Of a stretch of 64,000 nucleotides of DNA, positions 1 to 8,251 are shown in pieces. Position 1 is the stretch's first letter. Each line of letters opens with the position of its first letter. Position numbers and translations under genes: made by a program. The DNA is from Phytohabitans sp036906915. GTDB taxonomy: Bacteria; Actinomycetota; Actinomycetes; Mycobacteriales; Micromonosporaceae. The notes beneath the pieces were generated by a model. The model saw only the letters and a list, made by a program, of their open reading frames with translations, was not told the DNA's origin and ran no database searches. The stretch covers positions 97,781-161,780 of the forward strand of contig NZ_JBAKHX010000007.1 in NCBI RefSeq assembly GCF_036906915.1, given 5' to 3'.

Positions 1-2
1 AC

Positions 3-1202
3 TTCGCCGTCCGGTACGAGGTCAAGCCGGCCAAGATGCCGCCCGGCACCTACCGCAACATCACCGGCAACGCGGCTCTCGCCCTCGGCATCGTCGCGAG
101 CGCGGTGCGGTCGAAGCTGCCGGTCTTCCTCGGCGCCTACCCGATCACCCCCGCGTCCGACATCCTGCACGAGCTGAGCAAGCACAAGCGGTTCGGCATC
201 ACGACCATGCAGGCCGAAGACGAGATCGCCGCGATCGGCGCGACGCTCGGTGCCGCGTACGGTGGCGCGCTCGGCATCACCACGACGAGCGGCCCGGGCG
301 TGGCGCTCAAGGGCGAGACGATCTCGCTGGCCGTGGCGCTGGAGCTGCCGCTGGTCATCGTCGACGTGCAGCGGGCCGGACCGTCCACCGGCATGCCGAC
401 CAAGACCGAGCAGGCCGACCTCAACATGGCGCTCTTCGGCCGCCACGGCGAGGCACCGGTCGCGGTGATCGCCCCGAAGTCGCCGTCCGACTGCTTCCAC
501 GCGATCATCGAGGCGTCCCGGATCGCCCTGACCCACCGCACGCCGGTGATCCTGCTCTCCGACAACTACGTCGCCAACGGCTCGGAGCCGTGGCTGCTGC
601 CCGACGTCGAGTCGCTCCCCGACCTAGCCGTCGAGTTCGCCACCGCGCCGAACGGCGAAGACGGCACCACCTTCCTGCCGTACCTGCGCGACCCGCAGAC
701 CCTTGCCCGGCCGTGGGCGATCCCGGGCACGGCGGGGCTGGAGCACCGCATCGGCGGCCTGGAGAAGGCCGACAAGACCGGCGACATCTCGTACGACCCG
801 GCCAACCACGACTTCATGGTCCGCACCCGCGCCGCCCGCATCGAGGCGATCCAGGTGCCCGACGTGGAGATCGAAGACCCGGACGGCGGCGCCCGCGTGC
901 TGGTACTCGGGTGGGGCTCGACCTACGGGCCCATCGGTGCCGCCTGCCGGGCGCTGCGCCAGCGCGGGCACTCAGTGGCCCAGGCGCACCTGCGCCACCT
1001 CGCGCCGCTGCCGGGCAACCTCGGCGAGGTGCTGCGCAGCTACGACCGCGTCGTCATCCCGGAGATGAACCTGGGGCAGCTCGCCCACGTCATCCGGGCC
1101 CGCTACCTGATCGACGCGATCCCCTACAACAAGGTCCGCGGTCTCCCGTTCACCGCCGCTGAGCTGGAGTCCATGCTGGAGGACGTCGTTAAAAATGGAT
1201 GA
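3..1202 (+). CDS. korA: 2-oxoglutarate:ferredoxin oxidoreductase alpha subunit, 5' partial
   Basis: Alpha chain of a 2-oxoacid:ferredoxin oxidoreductase, which with KorB converts 2-oxoglutarate to succinyl-CoA and reduces ferredoxin in the cytoplasm. The frame is already open at base 3, so the gene enters from the left and its N-terminal part lies outside the window; the first ATG inside is at 36. Family motifs seen are TSGPG and QRAGPSTGMPTKTEQADL, typical of the pyrimidine-binding fold of these enzymes. The stop overlaps the korB start by 8 bases (ATGGATGA), so the pair should be translationally coupled. The 2-oxoglutarate specificity is inferred from the usual actinobacterial korAB pair; another 2-oxo acid cannot be excluded. 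Confidence 0.9.
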   Translation, partial: FAVRYEVKPAKMPPGTYRNITGNAALALGIVASAVRSKLPVFLGAYPITPASDILHELSKHKRFGITTMQAEDEIAAIGATLGAAYGGALGITTTSGPGVALKGETISLAVALELPLVIVDVQRAGPSTGMPTKTEQADLNMALFGRHGEAPVAVIAPKSPSDCFHAIIEASRIALTHRTPVILLSDNYVANGSEPWLLPDVESLPDLAVEFATAPNGEDGTTFLPYLRDPQTLARPWAIPGTAGLEHRIGGLEKADKTGDISYDPANHDFMVRTRAARIEAIQVPDVEIEDPDGGARVLVLGWGSTYGPIGAACRALRQRGHSVAQAHLRHLAPLPGNLGEVLRSYDRVVIPEMNLGQLAHVIRARYLIDAIPYNKVRGLPFTAAELESMLEDVVKNG

Positions 1203-2295
1203 GGCAAGAATGGCCAGTCGCGACGCGTCAGCGGCGCCAGTAGCCGTGAAGCTGACGATGAAGGACTTCAAGTCCGACCAGGAGGTGCGCTGGTGCCCGG
1301 GCTGCGGTGACTACGCGATCCTCGCCGCCGTCCAGTCGTTCATGCCGGAGCTGGGCATCCCGCGCGAGCGGATCGTGTTCGTCTCCGGGATCGGCTGCTC
1401 CTCGCGCTTCCCGTACTACATGAACACGTATGGCCTGCACTCGATCCACGGGCGGGCGCCGGCGATCGCCACCGGCCTCTCGGTGAGCCGACCCGATCTG
1501 TCGGTCTGGGTGGTCACGGGCGACGGCGACGCGCTGTCGATCGGCGGCAACCACCTGATCCACGCGCTGCGCCGCAACGTCAACCTCAAGATCCTGCTCT
1601 TCAACAACCGGATCTACGGGCTGACCAAGGGTCAGTACTCGCCCACCTCCGAGCTTGGCAAGATCACCAAGTCGACGCCGGTGGGCTCGGCGGACTCGCC
1701 GTTCAACCCGCTGTCGCTCGCGCTCGGCGCCGAGGCGACGTTCGTAGCCCGCACGATCGACTCCGACCGTAAGCACCTCCAGTCGGTGCTGCGGGCCGCC
1801 GCCGAGCACGAGGGCTCCGCGTTCGTGGAGATCTACCAGAACTGCAACATCTTCAACGATGGCGCGTTCGACGAGCTCAAGGACGCTGGCACGCGCGACG
1901 ACTACCTGATCCGCCTGGAGCACGGCCAGCCGATCATCTTCGGCGCTGCTCGCGAGCCGACCGGCCAGCTCAGTGGCAAGGACGGGCAGTTCTGCGTCGT
2001 GCACCCGCCGGGCGGCTTCGGGCTGGAGGTGCGCGAGACCGCGTCGGTGTCACCCCACGACATCGTGGTGCACGACGCGGGTGTGGCCGATCCGGCGTAC
2101 GCCTTCGCCCTCTCCCGGCTGCCGGGCGAAGACCTGCGCAACACGCCGATCGGCGTGTTCCGCCAGGTGTCACGCCCGTCTTACGACAACCTGGTGAACA
2201 GCCAGACCGAGGCCGCCAAGGCGAAAGCCACCGGCACCCCGGAGGAGCAGCTCGCTGGGCTGCTCACCTCCGGCGATACCTGGACGATCATCTAA
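1195..2295 (+). CDS. korB: 2-oxoglutarate:ferredoxin oxidoreductase beta subunit
   Basis: Thiamine-pyrophosphate-binding beta chain that pairs with KorA. CPGCGDY sits near residue 34, and the TPP/Mg motif begins GDGDALSIGG and ends in the paired asparagines of LLFNN. The 366 residues match the usual size of this family. ATG 1195 overlaps the korA stop; an in-frame ATG at 1210 is an alternative start. The final residues read straight to TAA at 2293-2295 and face a convergent small membrane-protein gene 28 bases away. The cysteines near the N terminus could coordinate an Fe-S cluster, as known for the family. Confidence 0.93.
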   Translation: MDEARMASRDASAAPVAVKLTMKDFKSDQEVRWCPGCGDYAILAAVQSFMPELGIPRERIVFVSGIGCSSRFPYYMNTYGLHSIHGRAPAIATGLSVSRPDLSVWVVTGDGDALSIGGNHLIHALRRNVNLKILLFNNRIYGLTKGQYSPTSELGKITKSTPVGSADSPFNPLSLALGAEATFVARTIDSDRKHLQSVLRAAAEHEGSAFVEIYQNCNIFNDGAFDELKDAGTRDDYLIRLEHGQPIIFGAAREPTGQLSGKDGQFCVVHPPGGFGLEVRETASVSPHDIVVHDAGVADPAYAFALSRLPGEDLRNTPIGVFRQVSRPSYDNLVNSQTEAAKAKATGTPEEQLAGLLTSGDTWTII

Positions 2296-2323
2296 CAGAG
2301 CGCGCTGGCCGCGGCGGCCTCTG

Positions 2324-2563
2324 TCAGCGCGTGCGCTGGCGGTATGTCGTCGCGGCCGCCTCGATGCGCCGCCGGGTCCTCGTGTCACGGGAAAGCGCGC
2401 GCTTGCCCTTCTGATACAGGTAGATGCCGCCGCCGATGACGGCCGCGCCGACGATCACGTAAACGGCGACCCCGATCAGCGCCTTGAGCAGCGCGATCGC
2501 GAGCCACCCCACTGCCACCGTCGCGACGATGGCAGCTGCGGTCCAGGCCAGGAAACGTCCCAT
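2324..2563 (-). CDS. Small two-helix membrane protein, unknown function
   Basis: A 79-residue protein starting at the ATG complementary to 2561-2563. Residues about 5-25 and 29-48 are two hydrophobic stretches separated by a single lysine, followed by a basic tail rich in Arg and Lys (about 52-79). This is the build of a small inner-membrane hairpin protein with a cytoplasmic positive tail. The frame stays open further upstream, but that part would run through the promoter region of the divergent glycoside hydrolase gene and looks non-coding. No family was recognised and the context (convergent to korB) gives no functional hint. Confidence 0.6.
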   Translation of the reverse strand: MGRFLAWTAAAIVATVAVGWLAIALLKALIGVAVYVIVGAAVIGGGIYLYQKGKRALSRDTRTRRRIEAAATTYRQRTR

Positions 2564-2701
2564 GGGTCCAGAGTGCGCCCGGCTCGCAACCCGCGACATC
2601 GGGGGAAAACCCTGGACCCCCTTGCGAACGGCGGCCGGTTGTGAAAATTTCCTTCTGATTGCGTACGTCTTGTTGGCGGATGTTGACGGAAGGAGTACCC
2701 G

Positions 2702-4315
2702 ATGGGTCGACTGCGAGCCGCGCTCGTCGCGGCGACGCTGGTGAGCGGCGGCCTCGTGGTGGCCGCGCCAGCGAGCGCCGCGCCGACCGCGCACGTTGAG
2801 GCGGCGCGGGCCGGTGGGTCACAGGCGTGCGCGCCGGACCCGGCCACGCCGAAGCGGCAGCTACGGGCGATGTGGATCGCCAGCGTCGCCAACATCGACT
2901 GGCCCAGCGCGCCAGGCCAGGCAGAGGAGAAGCTGAAGGCCGAGTATCTGGGCTGGCTGGACTTGGCCCAGCGGCTCAACCACAACGCGGTGATCGTGCA
3001 GATCCGGCCGACGGCGGACGCGTTCTGGCCGTCGCCGTACGAGCCGTGGTCGGAGTGGCTGACCGGCGCCCGGGACGGCGCCTCCCCGGGCTGGGATCCG
3101 CTGGCGTTCCTGGTCGAGGAGTCACACAAGCGCAACCTGGAGTTCCACGCCTGGTTCAACCCCTACCGGATCTCCATGCCGCAGGGAGCCGCCGCCGACA
3201 TCGACAAGCTCGCGCCCAACCACCCGGTGCGCCAGCACCCGGACTGGGCGGTCGCCTACCCGGTCAACGCGGCCGGCTCCCGCCTGTACTACAACCCGGG
3301 CATTCCCGAGGTCCGGCAGTTCGTGCAGACGGCGATGATGGACGCGGTGCTCAAGTACGACATCGATGCCGTGCACTTCGACGACTACTTCTACCCGTAC
3401 CCGGTCGCCGGGCAGGACTATCCCGACGCGGCGACGTTCGAGCAGTACGGCGAGGGCTTCACCAACAAGGCCGACTGGCGGCGAAACAACATCGACCTGC
3501 TCGTCCAGGAGTTTGGGGCCAAGGTCAAGGCAGCCAAGCCGTGGGTGAAGTTCGGCGTGAGCCCGTTCGGTATCTGGCGCAACAAGGCCGCCGACCCGCT
3601 CGGCTCCGACACCAACGGGACGCAGTCGTACGAGGCGAACTTCGCGGACACCCGCAAGTGGGTCAAGGAAGAGTGGATCGACTACATCCTCCCCCAGATC
3701 TACTGGAACATCGGGCTGGCCGTCGCCGACTACGCCAAGCTGGTGCCCTGGTGGGCCGACGTGGTCAAGGGCACCCGGGTGCAGCTCTACATCGGGCAGG
3801 CCGACTACAAGATCGGTGAGGTGGGGCAGCCGGCCGCCTGGCAGGATCCGGCGGAGATGTCCAAGCACCTGACCTTCAACCGGGACTATCCGGAAGTCGC
3901 CGGGAACGTGCACTTCAGCGCGGTGCAGGTACGCCGGAACAAGCTCGGCGCCACCGACATCTACGCGGCCGAGCACTACTCCCGACCGACCCTGGTGCCG
4001 ACGATGGCGCACCTGCCCAGCAAGCCGCTGCTCTTCCCGGTGGTGAAGCGGGCGTCCCGGACCGCCGAGGGCGTCAAGCTCAGCTGGTTCCTGCCGCTCG
4101 GGCGCGCCACGTCGTACGCGGTCTACCGCTTCGACGGCATCAGCCTGCCGGGCCGGTGCGGGCTCGCCGACGCCGCACACCTCCTCGGCACCGTGCGCGG
4201 CACGTCCTTCGTGGACCCGACCGCCGAACGGGGCAAGCGGTACACGTACTACGTGACCGCACTGGACCGCATCTGGAACGAAGGCCCACCGTCGCCACCA
4301 GCGATAGTCGGCTGA
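2702..4315 (+). CDS. Secreted glycoside-hydrolase-like protein (GHL10/DUF187)
   Basis: Exported protein of 537 residues. A Sec signal peptide ends near APASA/AP (about residue 26). Residues about 45-380 are the GHL10 (DUF187) TIM-barrel type, recognisable from QLRAMWIASVANIDWPS near its start and HFDDYFYPYP in the middle, whose acidic residues are the likely catalytic ones. The last 110 residues look like a fibronectin-III-type fold. Start ATG 2702 has AAGGAG at a good distance. Family members act on cell-wall or polysaccharide material; the substrate here is unknown. The upstream gap holds a GAAAATTTC palindrome (2643-2651) that could be an operator, with weak support. Confidence 0.88.
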   Translation: MGRLRAALVAATLVSGGLVVAAPASAAPTAHVEAARAGGSQACAPDPATPKRQLRAMWIASVANIDWPSAPGQAEEKLKAEYLGWLDLAQRLNHNAVIVQIRPTADAFWPSPYEPWSEWLTGARDGASPGWDPLAFLVEESHKRNLEFHAWFNPYRISMPQGAAADIDKLAPNHPVRQHPDWAVAYPVNAAGSRLYYNPGIPEVRQFVQTAMMDAVLKYDIDAVHFDDYFYPYPVAGQDYPDAATFEQYGEGFTNKADWRRNNIDLLVQEFGAKVKAAKPWVKFGVSPFGIWRNKAADPLGSDTNGTQSYEANFADTRKWVKEEWIDYILPQIYWNIGLAVADYAKLVPWWADVVKGTRVQLYIGQADYKIGEVGQPAAWQDPAEMSKHLTFNRDYPEVAGNVHFSAVQVRRNKLGATDIYAAEHYSRPTLVPTMAHLPSKPLLFPVVKRASRTAEGVKLSWFLPLGRATSYAVYRFDGISLPGRCGLADAAHLLGTVRGTSFVDPTAERGKRYTYYVTALDRIWNEGPPSPPAIVG

Positions 4316-4324
4316 CCTCACCGC

Positions 4325-4364
4325 GGGTGCCCCGGACCGACCGTCCGGGGCACCCGTCTATTTT
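4325..4364 (+). terminator. Rho-independent terminator after the GHL10 gene
   Basis: A perfect 13-bp stem (4325-4337 with 4343-4355) and a 5-base loop lie 10 bases after the hydrolase stop and are followed by a short T run (CTATTTT). This is a clean intrinsic terminator separating the gene from the phospholipase downstream. Confidence 0.8.
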
Positions 4365-4435
4365 CGCATCTGACGCTAAAGATCAACCTTGCCTACAGAT
4401 CGGCGCGAGCCTATGCCTCGACACTGAGTGGCACC

Positions 4436-4454
4436 TGACCCACACAATGGGTCA
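4436..4454. promoter_or_regulatory. 7-bp palindrome just upstream of the phospholipase RBS
   Basis: TGACCCA (4436-4442) is mirrored by TGGGTCA (4448-4454) with a 5-base spacer. It ends a few bases before the ribosome binding site of the phospholipase A2 gene, so it could be a repressor operator or a small hairpin in the leader. No known regulator motif was recognised. Confidence 0.35.
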
Positions 4455-4473
4455 CCTTCGGGAGGAAAACGCC

Positions 4474-4968
4474 ATGTCCCGTCGGATCGCGATCATCCTC
4501 GCCGCCGCCCTCGCCACAGTCTTTGGACTGGCCCAGCCCGCCGTCGCCGCACCAGCCGACAAGACGGCCGTCCTCGCCAGCTGGACCCAGGCCAACACCA
4601 CCAGCTACAACACGTGGAACTCCGCCCGCTCCAACCAGGGCGCCTGGGCCGCGTACGCGTTCAACTGGTCGACGGACTACTGCTCGTCCAGCCCCGACAA
4701 CCCGCTCGGGTTCGACTTCCGGCTGTCGTGCCACCGCCACGACTTCGGATACCGCAACTACAAGGACGCCGGGCAGTTCGACGCGAACAAGGCCCGGGTC
4801 GACAGTGCCTTCTACTCAGACCTAAAGCGCAAGTGCGGCACGTACAACGTCGCCGTGCGCCCCGCGTGCCTCTCGCTCGCGTGGACGTACTACCAGGCGG
4901 TCAAGGCATTCGGCAGCGTCGTGGCCACCCAGTCCGACCTGGACCGCGCCGAGCAGCTGCTGCCATAG
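4474..4968 (+). CDS. Secreted prokaryotic phospholipase A2
   Basis: Extracellular enzyme releasing fatty acid from the sn-2 position of phospholipids. It has 164 residues: signal peptide about 1-26, then a mature chain of about 138. The catalytic motif CHRHDFGYRN lies at 86-95, with the His-Asp pair at 89-90. Four cysteines (70, 86, 121, 132) fit the two disulfides of the small actinomycete phospholipase A2 family. The start is set by GGGAGG 7-8 bases before ATG 4474; longer in-frame versions would read through the preceding terminator. The gene is monocistronic, with a terminator before it and a convergent neighbour after it. Confidence 0.92.
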   Translation: MSRRIAIILAAALATVFGLAQPAVAAPADKTAVLASWTQANTTSYNTWNSARSNQGAWAAYAFNWSTDYCSSSPDNPLGFDFRLSCHRHDFGYRNYKDAGQFDANKARVDSAFYSDLKRKCGTYNVAVRPACLSLAWTYYQAVKAFGSVVATQSDLDRAEQLLP

Positions 4969-4978
4969 GCCGGTCGGT

Positions 4979-5004
4979 GGCCCCGGGACCGCTGCCCGGG
5001 GGCC
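4979..5004. terminator. Likely bidirectional terminator
   Basis: GGCCCCGGG (4979-4987) pairs with CCCGGGGGCC (4995-5004) with one bulged base. It lies between the convergent phospholipase and cyclase genes and could stop transcription from both sides. There is no T run, so this is tentative. Confidence 0.4.
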
Positions 5005-5012
5005 GCCTCGAC

Positions 5013-7757
5013 TCAGGCCGCGAAGCGTGGGGAGCCGACCGCCAGATCCGGGTGCTCGACAGCCAGGGCCTCCTCGGCGGCTTCCTCCAGCGTGAGGGTG
5101 TCGCCTTCGGCGTACGCCTCGTCGAACGAGGCGTCTCCGAGAACCAGGCGGACGGCGGCCTGCCGCTCCGCCCAGTACGGGCTGTAGATGCCGGGCGCGC
5201 TGCGCAACTGCGATCGGGTCGCCTGCGCCGCGCCGAACAGCCGCGCCGCCGTGCGGTGGTCGCCGCCCAGCCCACACCGGACGGCGATCGCGCTGATCGC
5301 GTCGCAGGCGCGGCTGTGGTAGCCGTACAACATCCGCGAGCGCAGGGCAACGACCAGGTGGTCGTGCGCGGCCACCAGGTCACCGCGACCGAGGGCGACC
5401 ATGCCGAGCAGGAAGTCGACGCTGCGCCGGCCCCGCTCGGCCGGCCGAGACGCCTCCACCAGCCGCGCGGCGCCCAGCACGTCGGCTGCCTCGTCGAGGG
5501 AGCCGCGCTGCCACAGCAGCTCCGCGAGGGTGTAGACGGCCAGCAGGGCGTCGCCGGACGCGCCGCTGGTGCTCGCCCACTCGATCACCTCGCGGCAGGC
5601 GCGCTCGGCGTCCGCGTACTGGCCCATGTCGACCAGAGGCGCGCCCCGCCCCGCGAGGACCCGCGCCAGCAGGCCGGCGTCGCCGGCCCGGCGCGCCGCA
5701 CCCTCGGCCCGCTGGGAGAACCGCAGCTCCTCGGCGAATTCGCCGTCGGCGCCGGCATGCAGCGAGTGCATGTGGTACGCCGCCGCCAGCTCGGCCTCCG
5801 GGATGGGCTCCCCGGTCTCCGCGATCCGGCCGTACAGGCGGAACAGCCACAGCCGGCCCTCCCGAGCCAGCCCGCGCTCGCGCCACCACTGATCCAGACC
5901 GCCAGCGATCTGCAGGCCGGCACGCGCACTGCCACCGGTGGCAGTCCACCGCAGAGCCGCCCGCAGCTCGTCAGCAAGGGGGTCGAGGGTGTACAGCGAC
6001 AGTGTCACCGGCCGCCCGTCGGTGCCCAGGTGCGCCTTCTGCAAGGCGTGCAAGGACCAGGCCACGTGCCGGTCGCGGGCCGCCTGCTCCTCACCCGCGT
6101 CGACCAGCCGGCGGGCCGCGTACGCCCGGATCGGGTCCAGCATCCGGTACGTGGTGCCCGAGGCGTGCGGCTCGGCCTGGATCATCGACTTGTCGACCAG
6201 TACCGCCAGCGGGTCCAGCGGGTCGTCGTCGAGCAGCCACTCCACCGTCGGCAGGTCGACCGGGCTGGAAAACACCGCCAGCCACCGCAGCAGCCGCGCC
6301 GCCCGTGGACCCAGCGTCCGGTACGACCACGTAACCGTCGCCTGCATCGTGGCGTGCCGCTGCGTCGTCGTCCGCGTCCGGGCCGGTGCTGCCGGGCTCT
6401 GCCGCAGGTCGACGGTCGCCAACTGGCTGGCCACCCACCGGCCGTTGCCGGCATACGTCTGCTCCGGGTCGTCGCGCCCGGCGTCCAGCGTGCCCAGCAC
6501 GTCGTCCAGCCGCTCGGCCAGCTGCCCGGCCGACAGCACCCGCAGCCGGGCGGCGGCCAGCTCGATCGCCAGCGGCAGCCCGTCGAGACGCGACACCACC
6601 CGTTGCATGTCGCTTGACTCGGCGGCAGCCACCGCGCGGCCGCCACGGGCCTCCCGCGTGCGGTCGAGCAACAGCGCCACTGCGTCGCTCGGCCCGCCCC
6701 CGGGCACCGGGTCGACCGACAGCGGCGGAATGCGCCACACCGTCTCCCCCGGCACGCTGAACGGCTCGCGGCTCGTCGCCAGTACGCCCACGCCGCGCCC
6801 ACCGGTCAGCAGCCGCGAAATGATCTCGGCTGACGCGTTGAGCTGCGCGTCACAGGTGTCCATCACCAGCAGCATCCGCCGCGACGCCGCGTACTCCACC
6901 AGTGTGTCGCTCATGGGCCGGCCAGGCTCCGGGCGCAGGCCCAGCACCGCCGCGATCGCGAACGCCACCAGCCCCGGGTCGGTCACCGTCGCCACGTCGA
7001 CGAACCACACCCCGTCCGGGTACTCGTCGACGAGCCCGCCCGCCACCTCCATGGCCAGCCGGGTCTTGCCGGCCCCGCCCGCGCCGACCACCGTCACCAG
7101 CCGGTGCGCGGCCGTCAGGCCCATCAGCTCGGACCGCTCGGCGAACCGCCCCACGAACGAGGTCACCGGCGTCGGCAGGTTGTGCGAGCTGGCGTCGGTG
7201 CGCGGGCGCGGGAACTGGCTCTCCAGCCCCGGCGCGACCAGCTGGAAGAGCCGCTCCCGGTCGTCGAAGCCGCGCAGCCGGTGCAGGCCCAGGTCGAGCA
7301 GCGACGCCTGTGGCGGCAGTGGCGCCGCGTATCGGGCGGTAGCCGCCGAGCACAGCACCTGGCCACCGTGGGCCGCGGCGGTGATCCGCGCGGCGCGGTG
7401 CACCTCAGCACTGGCGTACTCGCCGTTGACCGCCTCGGCCTGGCCGGTGTGCAGGCCCATCCGGACCTTCGGCACCGACTCGGGCGACGGCCAGTCGTGC
7501 GCCGACAGTGCGAGCTGCGCCGTCAGGCAGGCGTCGACCGCCGAAGCAGCATCAGAGAACGCGATGAAGAAAGAGTCACCCTCAGTGAACAGTTCCGTAC
7601 CGTTGCTTTCGGACAACGTACGGCGCAGCAACCGGCGGTGGTCACTCAAGACCGGCCGGTAGCCGGGACCGAGCATCTGGGCCATTCTCGTTGAGCCCTC
7701 GATGTCGGTGAACATGAAAGTCACCAGCCCACTCGGCAGGTGTGTCCGTGCCGACAC
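5013..7757 (-). CDS. Class III cyclase - NB-ARC ATPase - TPR regulatory protein
   Basis: Large signalling protein (914 residues from GTG 7757). Residues about 8-180 form a class III nucleotidyl cyclase domain: FTDIEGST at 16-23 supplies the first metal-binding Asp (18), and GDSFF supplies the second (about 61). The usual transition-state Asn of V-N-R-A-A-R is His here (VHRAAR, about 120), with the Arg kept. An NB-ARC/STAND ATPase follows, with Walker A GAGGAGKT at about 225-232, then a long alpha-helical TPR-like C terminus. GTG 7757 is preferred because GGCGGAGG stands 8 bases upstream; an ATG at 7862 would add 35 residues with no family look. There is no DNA-binding domain. The signal and partner are unknown. 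Confidence 0.88.
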   Translation of the reverse strand: MSARTHLPSGLVTFMFTDIEGSTRMAQMLGPGYRPVLSDHRRLLRRTLSESNGTELFTEGDSFFIAFSDAASAVDACLTAQLALSAHDWPSPESVPKVRMGLHTGQAEAVNGEYASAEVHRAARITAAAHGGQVLCSAATARYAAPLPPQASLLDLGLHRLRGFDDRERLFQLVAPGLESQFPRPRTDASSHNLPTPVTSFVGRFAERSELMGLTAAHRLVTVVGAGGAGKTRLAMEVAGGLVDEYPDGVWFVDVATVTDPGLVAFAIAAVLGLRPEPGRPMSDTLVEYAASRRMLLVMDTCDAQLNASAEIISRLLTGGRGVGVLATSREPFSVPGETVWRIPPLSVDPVPGGGPSDAVALLLDRTREARGGRAVAAAESSDMQRVVSRLDGLPLAIELAAARLRVLSAGQLAERLDDVLGTLDAGRDDPEQTYAGNGRWVASQLATVDLRQSPAAPARTRTTTQRHATMQATVTWSYRTLGPRAARLLRWLAVFSSPVDLPTVEWLLDDDPLDPLAVLVDKSMIQAEPHASGTTYRMLDPIRAYAARRLVDAGEEQAARDRHVAWSLHALQKAHLGTDGRPVTLSLYTLDPLADELRAALRWTATGGSARAGLQIAGGLDQWWRERGLAREGRLWLFRLYGRIAETGEPIPEAELAAAYHMHSLHAGADGEFAEELRFSQRAEGAARRAGDAGLLARVLAGRGAPLVDMGQYADAERACREVIEWASTSGASGDALLAVYTLAELLWQRGSLDEAADVLGAARLVEASRPAERGRRSVDFLLGMVALGRGDLVAAHDHLVVALRSRMLYGYHSRACDAISAIAVRCGLGGDHRTAARLFGAAQATRSQLRSAPGIYSPYWAERQAAVRLVLGDASFDEAYAEGDTLTLEEAAEEALAVEHPDLAVGSPRFAA

Positions 7758-7984
7758 GCGTGGAACCTCCGCCCCCCTGGAAGTGGGTTCATGCTGCCGT
7801 ACCCCCGCAACCTGGCACATCGTAGAAACGGTCGACGCAGACCCACCCCAAGGTCGTATCACGGGGCGAGCGGGGCATGGCGGGGGTGTTACGGCTGAGC
7901 TAACGACAACAGGCGGACTGGGACGTGGTACGTAGGGTCAGAAATAGACATCCTTCTGGCCCTTTACCCCGCGGTAGACGGCGT

Positions 7985-8206
7985 TCAGCCGCAACCGCAG
8001 CCGCCACCGCAGCAGCCACCACCAGCCGAGACAGGCCCGGGGGCCGGAGCTGCGCCGCCGCGACCGGTGAACGCGACGGTGGAAAGCAGCTTGACCGTGT
8101 CGTCGTGGCCCTGCGGACACTTCGCCGGGTCCGCCGAGGCGGTCATCGGCCTATTGACCTCGAAGGTGTCGCCGCAGGCGCGACACCGGAACTCATACCG
8201 GGGCAT
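7985..8206 (-). CDS. FmdB-family zinc ribbon protein
   Basis: 73-residue protein beginning MPRYEFRCRACG, the hallmark of FmdB-type putative regulators. CRAC and CPQGH supply the zinc-ribbon ligands, and the tail is a Gly/Cys-rich stretch (GGGCCGGGCGCG) often seen in the actinobacterial members. The ATG at 8206 is preferred over a TTG two codons upstream. Function is unproven for the family. It is divergent from the lytic transglycosylase with 45 bases between. Confidence 0.85.
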   Translation of the reverse strand: MPRYEFRCRACGDTFEVNRPMTASADPAKCPQGHDDTVKLLSTVAFTGRGGAAPAPGPVSAGGGCCGGGCGCG

Positions 8207-8251
8207 GAACAAAGGGTACGACCCTGACGCCGGGGTGGTTCTCGCGGCGTA

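Noticed and set aside
2643..2651. GAAAATTTC operator before the GHL10 gene
   Set aside because: Resembles RpiR-type sites but is short and single; not enough to list as a feature.
4428..6617. Plus-strand open frame of about 729 codons
   Set aside because: Runs through the phospholipase gene and antisense to the cyclase gene; composition is Arg/Pro/Gly-rich and non-protein-like.
8207..8251. Riboswitch (for example c-di-AMP) before the transglycosylase
   Set aside because: Only 45 bases separate the divergent genes, too short for such an RNA.
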